Shown piece by piece: positions 8,872-17,778 of a stretch of 64,000 nt of DNA. Made by a program: the position numbers and the translations under genes. The notes under the pieces were generated by a model, which saw nothing but the letters and a program-made list of their open reading frames with translations, ran no database searches and was not told the origin of the DNA. Each line of letters begins with the position of its first letter. Within the stretch, counting starts at the first letter, position 1. Origin of the DNA: Gemmatimonadota bacterium. GTDB lineage: Bacteria > Gemmatimonadota > Gemmatimonadetes > Gemmatimonadales > Gemmatimonadaceae. The stretch spans positions 1-64,000 of the forward strand of contig JACPPC010000004.1 of assembly GCA_016191225.1 (NCBI GenBank), read 5' to 3'.

Positions 8872-9756
8872 TCACACTTTTCCTGCGTTTTGCTCCCATC
8901 CAAGGTGTTGGCTCTCCCAACTGTCCTGCATTGGTGCGGGATTCTTCAAAAGTCCAGGGTGAACCAGCGGAAGCCATTCCGCTCGGTGACCGTCCACCTC
9001 AATGCTCCCCCTCTCCCCATATCGCGGGGCGCGAAGGAGATCAAAGCTCTCCGCATTATGGTTCGCACGAATGTGCGGCCAATTTCTGAGGGCTCGCCAC
9101 ACCTCGTCGCCAAGCGAGATGATTAATGGCGGCTTGGCTGCGAGAATGTCATCAACGAGCCGTTCAGCGAAGTGCTCCGCTGCTACCGTTGGTAGCACCT
9201 TATCCGGTATACGCTCTGGCAAAGTACAGGGAGACCTCCCGAGCGCCGCGGCGATGACATCGTATTCTTGCGCGATCGCGTCTCCCTGTTCACGACGCTT
9301 CATCGACTGCCGTCGTGTCTTCTTCACCATGAACACGGGAAAGATATCTGTGAACGACGTACGCTCTGGCTTCAGTCCGATCGGCCTGAGATAGCGCTCC
9401 TCCACTTTCTTTCCCGAAGAGCCATTCGTGCTAGGGCTGGTCCGGGCGATCGTTCCGTCTTGACCTTGCTCGTCACCCACGCGAAACGCGACTTTCCTAC
9501 ACCACTCCTGCAATCTTGCGCTAAACTCGCTCTTGTCTCCCGACCAAAATACAGTTGGCTCCACGTCGACAGCCATTGCTCTTACTTGTCCGGAGCGCCC
9601 GCTCTCTTTGAGAGCCAGCGGGGCCGCCCATTGAATGTGCCAAGCGCTTGGATAGACCCCAATGACGAGGGCGTCGCTGCTGGAAGCGGCGCGCATGGGC
9701 CTGGGAGTATTCGGCTTGCCGAAGGGGAATTCTCCCCAACTAGTCATCCTTGGCAT
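8872..9756 (-). CDS. Uracil-DNA-glycosylase-like hypothetical protein (cassette 2)
   Basis: The 294-aa protein shows the motif order of the uracil-DNA glycosylase superfamily: an N-terminal ALVIGVYPSAWH (cf. the GxxPGxxx motif A), a central ISLGDEVWRAL (cf. the LGxxA strand), and PLVHPGLLK near the C-terminus (cf. the HPSxxL loop). The mid-region is highly charged (VKKTRRQSMKRREQGD). Base composition is visibly less GC-rich than in the chromosomal genes. A role in DNA repair or base processing is an inference; it could equally be a divergent nuclease-like or unrelated Rossmann protein. Confidence 0.5.
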   Translation of the reverse strand: MPRMTSWGEFPFGKPNTPRPMRAASSSDALVIGVYPSAWHIQWAAPLALKESGRSGQVRAMAVDVEPTVFWSGDKSEFSARLQEWCRKVAFRVGDEQGQDGTIARTSPSTNGSSGKKVEERYLRPIGLKPERTSFTDIFPVFMVKKTRRQSMKRREQGDAIAQEYDVIAAALGRSPCTLPERIPDKVLPTVAAEHFAERLVDDILAAKPPLIISLGDEVWRALRNWPHIRANHNAESFDLLRAPRYGERGSIEVDGHRAEWLPLVHPGLLKNPAPMQDSWESQHLGWEQNAGKV

Positions 9757-9774
9757 GTGTAGGAGTATGGCGCA

Positions 9775-9878
9775 GTCTAACGACGGGCGTTCTGCTGCGA
9801 ACGCTCGAAATAGAACGCGGCCGCGCAGCGGCCGCTACCGAATAGCGATGCGTTCGTCAGCAGCAACGTGTGTTATAC
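9775..9878 (-). other. attC site of the first cassette
   Basis: Cores GTCTAAC (9775-9781) and GTTATAC (9872-9878). Arms GCGTTCTGCTGCGAACGC and GCGTTCGTCAGCAGCAACG pair, with extra G and A on the right arm. The inner hairpin is GCGGCCGC/GCGGCCGC. R'' is the complement of the attI-proximal core at 10,594-10,600. Confidence 0.92.
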
Positions 9879-10577
9879 CGCAGCCGCCGCAACGTCATCG
9901 GCGGCGAGGGGACAATCGATCCAAGTCAGATACAGATCGACTCCAGAGGCGTCTACCGGGCCAGCCACGTCGTCGCGCGTCACCTTGAGACCGAGCCAAC
10001 TGGCGAAATCGGAGTAGTCTTGCCACGACGTCTGCGACTCGCCAAACGCTTGAACAAGCATCAGCGCCTTCGTAAGCCGCCAGCGGCGCGCTTCTAGAAC
10101 TGCGGAGGCCGCGCGATGAAACAGTTGATAGCGCAGGTGCTCACCCGGCTTCTCGCTGCTGCCGAGCGTATCGCACAGGAACGCGAGCCGTCGGTCCTTT
10201 GCGTTTCCTTCGGACTTCAACCAATCGACGAGTCGACGATCGAAGTCCTCGCCGGCCTTGCCTTCAACGGCGACTGAAGCACTGCCGGTGTCTGTGCCTA
10301 CTACGCACCATAGGTCGTTCTGAGAGGGCGTCTTGGTCGTATCGAGCATGACGCGATGCTCGATAATGCCAATCAGCAACGTCGGATTGGCGAACGCGCA
10401 ATGCGCAGCGAGGACGGCAAGCACCTTCGCTGGCAGGCCACTTGGCGATGTCCGCTGGGACTCCCATGACACAGCGAGCTCCCAGGCCGACCTTGTGCGC
10501 TTCCAATGAAGCTGCGGATCGGCCAGTCCGGCGCGCCACACAGCAGGGCCCAGACTCGTGCTGACTATTCGCGTCAC
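9873..10577 (-). CDS. DUF6946-like hypothetical protein (cassette 1)
   Basis: A 234-aa protein from GTG 10577 with AGGAG eight bases upstream; the stop (9873-9875) is inside the attC R'' box. Recognisable blocks are DPQLHWKRTRSAWELA, ASVAVEGKAGEDF, RLAFLCDTLG, HLRYQLFHRAASAVLEA and KALMLVQAFGES. They resemble a family I recall as DUF6946. The E-x-K in VEGK with upstream acidic residues suggests a PD-(D/E)xK-like nuclease core, but this is conjecture. As the attI-proximal cassette it should be the most recently acquired and the best expressed. Confidence 0.55.
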   Translation of the reverse strand: MTRIVSTSLGPAVWRAGLADPQLHWKRTRSAWELAVSWESQRTSPSGLPAKVLAVLAAHCAFANPTLLIGIIEHRVMLDTTKTPSQNDLWCVVGTDTGSASVAVEGKAGEDFDRRLVDWLKSEGNAKDRRLAFLCDTLGSSEKPGEHLRYQLFHRAASAVLEARRWRLTKALMLVQAFGESQTSWQDYSDFASWLGLKVTRDDVAGPVDASGVDLYLTWIDCPLAADDVAAAAV

Positions 10578-10593
10578 CTATGCGTCTCCTGCG

Positions 10594-10680
10594 GTATAAC
10601 GACGATTGGACTGCACGGAGGCCATCAGTTCGGCCCTTTCACAACAGCTGTCGGTCTGCATAGCGCTGAACGTGGCACCA
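10594..10680 (-). other. Putative attI recombination site
   Basis: A single core, GTATAAC at 10594-10600 (GTTATAC on the minus strand), marks the junction of the first cassette. No paired GTTRRRY with complementary arms was found before intI, so this is not a full attC and is best read as attI. Its outer limit is arbitrary. A cassette promoter was not identified in the 10,601-10,832 spacer, in which I recognise nothing else. Confidence 0.65.
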
Positions 10681-10832
10681 ACCCGTGGTGCGTGCAACCG
10701 CAGGCACGGCTTGGCGCTTCCGCGTGCATCGTCGCAAACGCCCTCGCGGTTCTGCAGCACTCGTACGCAGCCCAAACGCCGCACCGCCTCGAATCCTTGC
10801 GCGCGACGTGCATTCTGATCGGCTCACGCTGT

Positions 10833-12038
10833 CTAATCCCGTTCGGGGTCGCGACGGCCGGTGGGGTCCAAGTCGCCATCCCGCTTGTACTTGTAGGACT
10901 TGTGCCTGAGCCGGTGGTCCTGTCTTGGGTCGACAATGCCGGTCTGCCCAACGTGGATATTCCGCCGAGCATACGCGGGGACGCCATGGTCCTTCCCGCT
11001 CGGGTCGCCACCTCGGCCCGCGCCGCCGGCACCCGCGCCGCCGCCGCCCACCGCGCCGAGCGCGTCCATCGGGCTGTGGATCACCGCCACCCCACGGTTC
11101 AGCACGTGCGTGTAGATCATCGTCGTCGACACGTCGCGATGCCCCAGCAGTTCCTGGATCGTGCGGATGTCGTATCCCCCCTCCAGCAGGTGCGTCGCGA
11201 AACTGTGCCGCAGCGTGTGGCAGCTCACCCGCTTCGCCAGCCCGGCCGCCGCCGCCGCCCGCGTGACCTCCCGCTGCACCACCGTCTCGTGCACGTGGTG
11301 CCGCCGCGGACTCCCCGTCCGTCGCTCCACGTACCGCCGCGCCGCCGGAAACACCCACGTCCACCGCCAGTCCCGCACCGCGTACGGCATCTTGGCCGCG
11401 ATCGCGTCCGGCAGCGTCACCTCCACTCCGTGCTGCCGGTCCGCGATGTGTACCCGCCGCGCCCAGTCCACCTGCCGAGCCAGCGGCTCCACCAGCGACT
11501 CCGGCAGCATCGTCAGCCGGTCGCGGCCCCCCTTGCCGTGCCGCACCACCAGTTGGCGCCGGCCCAGGTCCACATCCTTGATCCGCACCCCGCAGGCCTC
11601 GCTCACCCGCAGCCCGCTCCCGTACATCAGCCCCGCCAGCAGCCAGCTCGGCCCCCGCCCCTTCGCCAGTTCGCCCAGCAACGCGGCGGCCTCGCTCCTC
11701 GTCAGCACCGTCGGTACCCGGTGCGGCCGCTTGGCCCGCACCATCCCCTCCATCCACCCCACCGGGGCGCCGAGCACCTCGCGGTACAGGAACAGCAGGG
11801 CGGCCAGCGCCTGGTTCTGCGTCGAACTCGCCACCTTCCGCGCCGTCGCCAGGTGCGTCAGGAACGCCTCGACCTCAACCGGGCCAAGCTCCCGCGGGTG
11901 ACGGTCGCGACTGAAGCGCACGTAGCGCCGCACCCAGGCGCAGTAGGTCGCCACCGTGCGCTCGCTGTACCGCTTGGTCCGCAGCTTCTGCCGCAGCTGC
12001 GCCAGCAGCCTCGGCGGGGACTCGCTCGGTTGCGCCAT
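10833..12038 (-). CDS. intI: Integron integrase IntI
   Basis: A 401-aa tyrosine recombinase from ATG 12038, preceded by GGGGG. A SAM-like N-terminal domain spans about 10-95 and the catalytic domain about 108-315. Catalytic residues are Arg144 (GSGLRVSEA), His274 and Arg277 (CHTLRHSF), His300 (LLGHRDV) and Tyr309 (MIYTH). The IntI-specific patch absent from XerC/D is present at about 200-232, ending [10 protein letters not shown] Gly/Arg-rich C-terminal tail of about 75 residues makes it longer than IntI1 (337 aa). The gene is transcribed toward attI, in the same direction as the cassettes. Confidence 0.96.
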   Translation of the reverse strand: MAQPSESPPRLLAQLRQKLRTKRYSERTVATYCAWVRRYVRFSRDRHPRELGPVEVEAFLTHLATARKVASSTQNQALAALLFLYREVLGAPVGWMEGMVRAKRPHRVPTVLTRSEAAALLGELAKGRGPSWLLAGLMYGSGLRVSEACGVRIKDVDLGRRQLVVRHGKGGRDRLTMLPESLVEPLARQVDWARRVHIADRQHGVEVTLPDAIAAKMPYAVRDWRWTWVFPAARRYVERRTGSPRRHHVHETVVQREVTRAAAAAGLAKRVSCHTLRHSFATHLLEGGYDIRTIQELLGHRDVSTTMIYTHVLNRGVAVIHSPMDALGAVGGGGAGAGGAGRGGDPSGKDHGVPAYARRNIHVGQTGIVDPRQDHRLRHKSYKYKRDGDLDPTGRRDPERD

Positions 12039-12170
12039 CCCCCAATCTCGGCGCGAAGGCCGCCGTCGGCGGCATCGCCACGTTGCCGCGGAGGCCAAAT
12101 CTTTGCGCGGCCCGCCGCCGCCGCCGCCGCACCGCGGCCCCCTGCGCCAGCCGGCGTCGCGCCGCGCCCC

Positions 12171-13460
12171 TCATGCGAGCCAGATCCCCGCCACGCACGC
12201 GATCACCTGCAGCCCCAGCCCGCCGGCCAGCGCCACCCGGAACTTCGGCGACCCCAGCGCGAGCCCGATCCCCAGCTTCACCACCGTGTTCGTCAGCACC
12301 CCGATCGCGATCCCGCGCGCCGCCAGCCCCACCAGCGTCGCGTCGTCGGCCAGTCGCGACATCGACGCCGTCAGCGCGTCCACGTCCACCAGGCCGAGCG
12401 CCACCGCCGAGCCCGCGACGCCCGTCGGGCCCCAGTATTGCCGCGCCAGCACGATCGCCACCATCGCCACCTGGAACAGCACCCCCATCTGCACCGCCGA
12501 CCACAACCGCAGCGGGTTCGCGTGCGCAAGGTCCTGCGGCGCCTCGCCCGCGTCCGGCACCCTCCGCCAGGTCAGCGCCGCCGCGCCGAATCCCACCACC
12601 GCCGGCGCGAGCAGGAACGGGATCGCCCCCTCGCCCAGCGATGGGTTGAGCACCGTGGTCAGCGTCGCCACCCGCAACGGCATCACCGAGCAGGCCGCGA
12701 TCGCGCCGATCGCCAGCGACGTCGCGTGCTCCGGCCGGCGCCGGCTCTCGCGCGAGAACTGCAGCGTCACCAGCGTGCTCGACACCAGGCCGCCGATCAG
12801 CCCCGTGATCCCGAAGCCCTTGCGCGGCCCCACCGACCGCCGCGCGAGGTACCCCGCGAAGTCCACCCCGAGAAACAGCAGCACGATGCTCCACAGCGAC
12901 CTCGGCCTCAGGTCGATCACGCCGCCGTAGGGGCCATCCGGGAGCAGCGGCAGCACCACCAGCGCCAGCACCGCGAACTGCAGCGCCGCCCGCATCTCCT
13001 TGTCGCCAATGTGCCGAATCGCCCCGTGCAGCCGCTCCTTCTCGCGCAGCGCCATTGCCACCAGCGCGCCGGCGCCGGCCGACAGCGCCAGCTGACCGAA
13101 ACCGGCCAGCACGCTGAGCGTCAGCACCACGAGCGCCGCCGCCTCCGTCGTCCCGTCGAGCTCCACCCCCTCGCGCCGCACCGACATCGCGTACGCGGCC
13201 ACGACCAGCGCCGCCGCCCCGGCCGCCAGCACCCCGCCGATCACCGGCTGACCGTGCGACGCCAGCAGCCCCGCCGTGCCCCCCGTGAGCGCCAGCAGCA
13301 GGAAGGTCCGCACACCAGCGAATCGCGCCTGCGGCCCCGACGCGTGCCCCGACCATTCGCGCTCGATCCCCACGGCGAGCCCCACCAGCGCCGCGACCGC
13401 CAGCGCCGCCACGCCGTCCACGTTCGCGATCTCGTGCCAGGCAGCGCCGGACTGGGGCAT
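12171..13460 (-). CDS. MgtC/DUF4010 family membrane protein
   Basis: A 429-aa integral membrane protein with about a dozen hydrophobic helices. The N-terminal ~140 residues match MgtC-type proteins (LVGLAVGIEREW, FAGVRTFLLLALTGG). The rest matches DUF4010 (RSLWSIVLLFLGVDFAGY, GLIGGLVSSTLVTLQFSRES, SRLADDATLVGLAARGIAIGVLTNTVVK). Transport or regulation of divalent cations is often suggested but not proven for this family. It lies 132 bp upstream of intI in the same direction and marks the chromosomal flank of the integron. Confidence 0.85.
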   Translation of the reverse strand: MPQSGAAWHEIANVDGVAALAVAALVGLAVGIEREWSGHASGPQARFAGVRTFLLLALTGGTAGLLASHGQPVIGGVLAAGAAALVVAAYAMSVRREGVELDGTTEAAALVVLTLSVLAGFGQLALSAGAGALVAMALREKERLHGAIRHIGDKEMRAALQFAVLALVVLPLLPDGPYGGVIDLRPRSLWSIVLLFLGVDFAGYLARRSVGPRKGFGITGLIGGLVSSTLVTLQFSRESRRRPEHATSLAIGAIAACSVMPLRVATLTTVLNPSLGEGAIPFLLAPAVVGFGAAALTWRRVPDAGEAPQDLAHANPLRLWSAVQMGVLFQVAMVAIVLARQYWGPTGVAGSAVALGLVDVDALTASMSRLADDATLVGLAARGIAIGVLTNTVVKLGIGLALGSPKFRVALAGGLGLQVIACVAGIWLA

Positions 13461-13558
13461 GGCCCAAAGCTGGGCCGGCCGGCCGGGGCGGACAGCAGGG
13501 AAGTCGGACGCCCCGCGTGGGTGTTTCCCCTACGACGCTGCGCCGCGCCGGGCGTGCG

Positions 13559-14221
13559 CTACGCCTTCGCCCCCAGCGCATACGCCGCCACCGCCCAGCA
13601 GTGGCACGCCGTCCCCCCCATCACGAACAGGTGCCAGACGAAGTGGCGGTACTTCAACCGGTCGCGCACGTAGAACACCACGCCGCCCGTGTACACCACG
13701 CCCCCCGCCAGTACCCAGTACAACCCGTCGTACCCCAGCGCGTCGGCCATCGGCCGCGCCGCCACCAGTCCCATCCACCCCATGCCGACGTACAGCGCCA
13801 CGCTCAGCTTCTCGTACCTGAGCCCGGGGCCGACCTTGAGAACCACGCCGAAGATCGCCAGCCCCCAGATCACGAAGAACACCGTCCACCCCAGCGCCCC
13901 CCGCATCGCCGACAGCGCGAACGGCGTGTACGTCCCCGCGATCAGCAGGTAGATCGCGCTGTGGTCGATCTTGCGCCACACCAGCTTGGCCCGCGACCCG
14001 TGCGGCGTGGCGTGGTACATCGTGCTCGCGCCGTACAGCAGCGCCATCGTCCCGCCGAACACCGCCGCCCCCACCACCGCCCACGGGTCGTTGCGGCGCA
14101 GCGCCAGGGTCACGAGCACGGGGATCAGCGCGAGGCTCGCCACGAGCGCCGCCCCATGGCTCACCGCGTTCGCGATCTCCTCGCCCGCCGTCTGCGGTCG
14201 CTTCGATGCTTCGACGCCCAT
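13559..14221 (-). CDS. TrhA/hemolysin III family membrane protein
   Basis: A 220-aa seven-helix protein of the PAQR/hemolysin III family. Conserved features: EEIANAVSHGAAL at the N-terminus, STMYHATPHG, WRKIDHSAIYLLIAGTYTPFAL, and the C-terminal VWHLFVMGGTACHCWAV with the His residues that bind metal in PAQR proteins. Length is normal. Family members are linked to membrane lipid homeostasis; lytic activity is doubtful. It sits between the DUF4010 gene and a peptidase gene in the same orientation. Confidence 0.9.
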   Translation of the reverse strand: MGVEASKRPQTAGEEIANAVSHGAALVASLALIPVLVTLALRRNDPWAVVGAAVFGGTMALLYGASTMYHATPHGSRAKLVWRKIDHSAIYLLIAGTYTPFALSAMRGALGWTVFFVIWGLAIFGVVLKVGPGLRYEKLSVALYVGMGWMGLVAARPMADALGYDGLYWVLAGGVVYTGGVVFYVRDRLKYRHFVWHLFVMGGTACHCWAVAAYALGAKA

Positions 14222-14251
14222 CGATCAACACCCTGCGTGTGGGAAACGGCG

Positions 14252-16279
14252 CTACGGTTGTACCCGCGGCTCGCCAATGTGCTTCTTCACCCAGTCGATC
14301 CAGAGCCGCGTCCGCTCCCGCGCGTTCACCGGGTCGGCGCTCGAGTGCGTCCGCCCCTGGAACCCCACGAACTCCGTCTCCACCCCGTTGTCCTTCATCG
14401 CACGGTAGAGCGCGAACGCCTGCGTCGGCGGCACCCGGAAGTCCTCCATGTTCGACATCACCAGCGTCGGTGCCCGGATCTTGCGCGCGAAGGTGATCGG
14501 GCTCTGCGCCTGGTAGCTCCTCTCGCGCCCGTCGGTCCACGGCGACCCGCCGAACGAGTACCGGATCGAGATGTTCCCGTCGCCGAGGTTGTACATCTCC
14601 TCCCAGTTGGTCACGGGGGCGCCCGCCATGGCCGCCTTCCACTCGTTGGGGTAGTTGCCGATCAGCCAGCTCGTCATGTAGCCGCCGTAGCTCCACCCCG
14701 TGACCGCGGTACGCGTCTTGTCGACGTACGGTTTCGCCCGCAGCATCGCGATCCCGGCCATCACGTCCTTCCCCGGTCCAGCTCCCGCGTCGCCCACGAT
14801 CGCCGACTGGTACGCATTCCCCAGGTTGTCGCTCCCGCGATAGTTGGGCTGGAAGACGATCCACCCCTCGGTCGCCATCAGCTGCGGCATGACGCCGAAG
14901 CCCTGCTTGCTCGCGCTCGTCGGCCCGCCGTGGATCACCAGCACCAGCGGGTATGCCTTGCTGGGCGAGAAGTTGGGCGGCAGCACCACCACCCCGTCGG
15001 CCTCGTGCCCGTCGAAGGTCTTCCACGTCACCCGCTCCATCCGGCCCAGCGCCACCTCGCTCGTCCACGCGTTGAACTCCGTCAGCCGCCGCGGCGCGCT
15101 CGTGGGGGTGTCCATCACGTACAGCTCGCTCGGCCGGTCCGGCTTCGTCGCCGTGAACACGATCGACCCCGTCTTGCCGACCGTGATGTCGTACCCGAAC
15201 GCCCCGTTTACCACCAGGTCGCCCAGCTCGAGCCGCCGCGCCGCGCCGTCCACCGGCTGGATCCACACCCCCGTCGTCGTCCGGTCGTTCCCCGCCACCA
15301 GCAGCGACTTCCCGTCCGGCATCCACTCGGCGCCGAACAGGTTGCGGTCGAGCGCGCGGGTGATGCTCCTCCCCGTGCCCCCCGTCGCCGGCACCACGTG
15401 CACCTCGTTCTCCCAGCCGAGGTCGGCGCGGCGCTCGCGCGGCTGCCAGTAGGCGATCGTCTTGCCGTCGGGGCTCCACACCGGGTTGTTCTCGAAGGTC
15501 TTCATTCCGGTGAGCGCCGTGATGCGCCCGCTCGCGACGTCGAGCACCTGGATGCTCACGCTGTCGAGCTTGCCGCTCTCCGGCGCCGGCACCATCGCGA
15601 ACGCGATCTTCTGCCCGTCGGGGCTCCAGTTGAGCCCGCTTGGCGGGCTCCCCGGCGGCAACACGAACTCCAGCGTCCACACGCCGCTGGTGAGCCGCTT
15701 GCTCGCACCGTCGGCCACGTTCACCAGCCAGATGTGGGACGACTGCAGCGGCTTGCGCAGAAACATGTCCTGCGCCCCAACCTTGAAGGTCGCGAGGTGC
15801 TTGGCCTCGCCCTCCGCCTTGGGTTCCGAGTCCTGTGCCGCGAAGGCGAGCGCGCCGGCGTCGGGGCGCCACGAGAACTGGTCCACGCCCGTCGCGTGCG
15901 ACGTCAGCTTGCGCGCCTCGCCCCCGCCCATCGGCAGCAGCCACACCTGCGTGAGCCCCGCCGAGTCCGGCGACTCGAACGCCAGCCATTTGCCGTCGGG
16001 CGACCACTTGGGGGAGCTCACCCGCTTGCGCCCGAAGGTCAGCGGCCGCGGCGCGCCCCCCGCGGCGTCCACGATGTACAGCTCCGACTCGGTGCGGTCC
16101 GTGGTGTAGTTCGGCTTCGAGACCACGAACGCGACCTGCCTCCCGTCGGGGGAGACGTCGGGGCTCGAGACCCCGACGAGCTTCTTCAGGTGGTCCATCG
16201 TGAGCGCCTGCTGGGCGCGCATCGCGCCAACGGGCAGGGCGACGACGGCGACGGCGAGCGCGAACGGGCGAAGGCGCAT
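14252..16279 (-). CDS. Secreted S9-family prolyl-oligopeptidase-like peptidase
   Basis: The 675-aa protein has a Sec signal peptide (about residues 1-23), a beta-propeller built of TolB/WD-like repeats (VSPDGRQVAFV, WSPDGKWLAFES, WSPDGQKIAFAM, WSPDGKTIAYW) and a C-terminal alpha/beta hydrolase. The nucleophile elbow is GWSYGGYMT. HGGPTS forms the oxyanion region. Catalytic Asp and His are likely in SNMEDFRVP and GRTHSSADP. It resembles dipeptidyl aminopeptidase/acylaminoacyl peptidases and should degrade peptides in the periplasm. It diverges from the MFS gene, with a 110-bp gap. Confidence 0.93.
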   Translation of the reverse strand: MRLRPFALAVAVVALPVGAMRAQQALTMDHLKKLVGVSSPDVSPDGRQVAFVVSKPNYTTDRTESELYIVDAAGGAPRPLTFGRKRVSSPKWSPDGKWLAFESPDSAGLTQVWLLPMGGGEARKLTSHATGVDQFSWRPDAGALAFAAQDSEPKAEGEAKHLATFKVGAQDMFLRKPLQSSHIWLVNVADGASKRLTSGVWTLEFVLPPGSPPSGLNWSPDGQKIAFAMVPAPESGKLDSVSIQVLDVASGRITALTGMKTFENNPVWSPDGKTIAYWQPRERRADLGWENEVHVVPATGGTGRSITRALDRNLFGAEWMPDGKSLLVAGNDRTTTGVWIQPVDGAARRLELGDLVVNGAFGYDITVGKTGSIVFTATKPDRPSELYVMDTPTSAPRRLTEFNAWTSEVALGRMERVTWKTFDGHEADGVVVLPPNFSPSKAYPLVLVIHGGPTSASKQGFGVMPQLMATEGWIVFQPNYRGSDNLGNAYQSAIVGDAGAGPGKDVMAGIAMLRAKPYVDKTRTAVTGWSYGGYMTSWLIGNYPNEWKAAMAGAPVTNWEEMYNLGDGNISIRYSFGGSPWTDGRERSYQAQSPITFARKIRAPTLVMSNMEDFRVPPTQAFALYRAMKDNGVETEFVGFQGRTHSSADPVNARERTRLWIDWVKKHIGEPRVQP

Positions 16280-16389
16280 GGTGCGGGCTCCCGGAGGGAA
16301 AGGCGAACGCGGAAGTTATCGGGGGTCGCACGCCGCCGCGACCGCTCGCGGGATGTGCGCGCCCCTGCCGCACGCCATCTTTCGCCCCC

Positions 16390-17760
16390 ATGACCGGCGC
16401 CCACGAAGCCCGCCAGCGCATTCGCGCCATCTTCGGCGGCTCCGTCGGCAACCTCGTCGAGTGGTACGACTGGTACACCTACTCGGCGTTCGCCCTCTAC
16501 TTCGCCGGCGCCTTCTTCCCGCCGGCGAGCGCCACGGCCCAGTTGCTCAACTCGGCGGCCGTCTTCGCCGTCGGCTTCTTCATGCGCCCCGTCGGCGGCT
16601 GGCTCCTCGGCCGCTACGCCGACCGCCACGGCCGCCGTGCCGCGCTCATGGCGAGCGTGACCCTCATGTGTGGCGGCTCGCTGCTGATCGCGGTCACGCC
16701 CGGCTACGCGACGATCGGCCTCGCCGCCCCGGCGCTGCTGCTTGTCGCGCGGCTGTTGCAGGGGATCAGCGTGGGCGGCGAGTACGGCGCCAGCGCCACC
16801 TACCTGAGCGAGCGCGCCGGACGCATGCGTCGCGGATTCTACTCGAGCTTCCAGTACGTCACGCTGATCATGGGGCAGCTGCTCGCCCTCGCGGTGCTCC
16901 TCGTGCTCCAGGCGACGCTCACCGACGCGCAGCTGCACGAGTGGGGCTGGCGCGTGCCGTTCGTGATCGGTGCGGCGTGCGCCGTGGTCGCGGTCTGGCT
17001 GCGCAAGTCGCTCGACGAGACGGAGAGCTTCCGCGTGGCGCAGGCGCGGGTGGCGCCTGGCCCGGGCGCGCCTGGGGGCGCGCCCACGGGAGCCCCCGCC
17101 TCCGACCCCTTCGCCCCCGGCGGCGGCCCCCCGCACGCGAGCCCCGGCGCGACGATTCGCGGCCTCATGCAGCACCCGCGGGCCGTCGCCGCGGTCTTCG
17201 GCCTCACCGCCGGCGGTGCCCTCGCCTTCTACGTCTTCACGACGTACGCGCAGAAGTTCCTCGTCAACACCACCGGCCTCAGCAAGGGCGTTGCCTCGCA
17301 GGTCAACGCGGCCACACTCGTCGTCTTCATGCTCGTGCAGCCGCTCTTCGGCGCCCTCTCCGACCGCATCGGCCGCCGCCCGATCCTCATCGCCTTCGGC
17401 CTCCTCGGCACCCTCGGCACCGTGCCCCTGCTCACGACGCTCGAGACCGCCGCGTCACCCGTGACGGCGTTCCTCCTCCTCACCGCCGCGCTGCTCGTCG
17501 TCTCCTGCTACACGTCGATCAACGCCGTGGTCAAGGCCGAGCTCTTCCCCACCGAGGTGCGCGCCCTCGGCGTCGCCCTGCCGTACGCGATCGCGGTTTC
17601 CCTGTTTGGGGGGACAGCCGAGTATGTTGCACTATCGCTCAAGGAACTCGGCCACGAGCGCTGGTTCTACTGGTACGCGACGGCGATCATCGCCTGCTCG
17701 CTCGTGGTGTACGCGGTGATGCCCGATACCCGCGCGCACTCGAAGATCGCCGAAGACTGA
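16390..17760 (+). CDS. MFS transporter of the metabolite:proton symporter (KgtP/ShiA) type
   Basis: A 456-aa, roughly 12-helix inner-membrane symporter. Diagnostic of the MHS subfamily are GNLVEWYDWYTYSAFALYF at the N-terminus, RPVGGWLLGRYADRHGRR (MFS loop 2-3 motif) and LLQGISVGGEYGASATYLSE. The second-half loop motif is DRIGRRPIL. The central loop is expanded by a low-complexity Gly/Pro/Ala tract (about 220-255). Substrates in this subfamily are organic acids such as 2-oxoglutarate, citrate or shikimate; which one applies here cannot be read from the sequence. The downstream helicase starts 18 bp later. Confidence 0.9.
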   Translation: MTGAHEARQRIRAIFGGSVGNLVEWYDWYTYSAFALYFAGAFFPPASATAQLLNSAAVFAVGFFMRPVGGWLLGRYADRHGRRAALMASVTLMCGGSLLIAVTPGYATIGLAAPALLLVARLLQGISVGGEYGASATYLSERAGRMRRGFYSSFQYVTLIMGQLLALAVLLVLQATLTDAQLHEWGWRVPFVIGAACAVVAVWLRKSLDETESFRVAQARVAPGPGAPGGAPTGAPASDPFAPGGGPPHASPGATIRGLMQHPRAVAAVFGLTAGGALAFYVFTTYAQKFLVNTTGLSKGVASQVNAATLVVFMLVQPLFGALSDRIGRRPILIAFGLLGTLGTVPLLTTLETAASPVTAFLLLTAALLVVSCYTSINAVVKAELFPTEVRALGVALPYAIAVSLFGGTAEYVALSLKELGHERWFYWYATAIIACSLVVYAVMPDTRAHSKIAED

Positions 17761-17778
17761 CATTCCTCCAAGGTTCCC

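Noticed and set aside
10594..10832. A ninth attC next to intI
   Set aside because: Only one core (GTATAAC) is present; no complementary arm or second GTTRRRY box was found, so attI is the better reading.
10506..13673. A 1,055-codon open frame on the plus strand across intI and the DUF4010 gene
   Set aside because: It is antisense to two strongly supported genes and reads as His/Arg/Pro-rich low-complexity protein, a common artefact in high-GC DNA.
13517..16393. A 958-codon plus-strand frame opposite the TrhA and peptidase genes
   Set aside because: Antisense shadow with repetitive Arg/His/Pro content; the peptidase on the minus strand has signal peptide, propeller repeats and catalytic motif.
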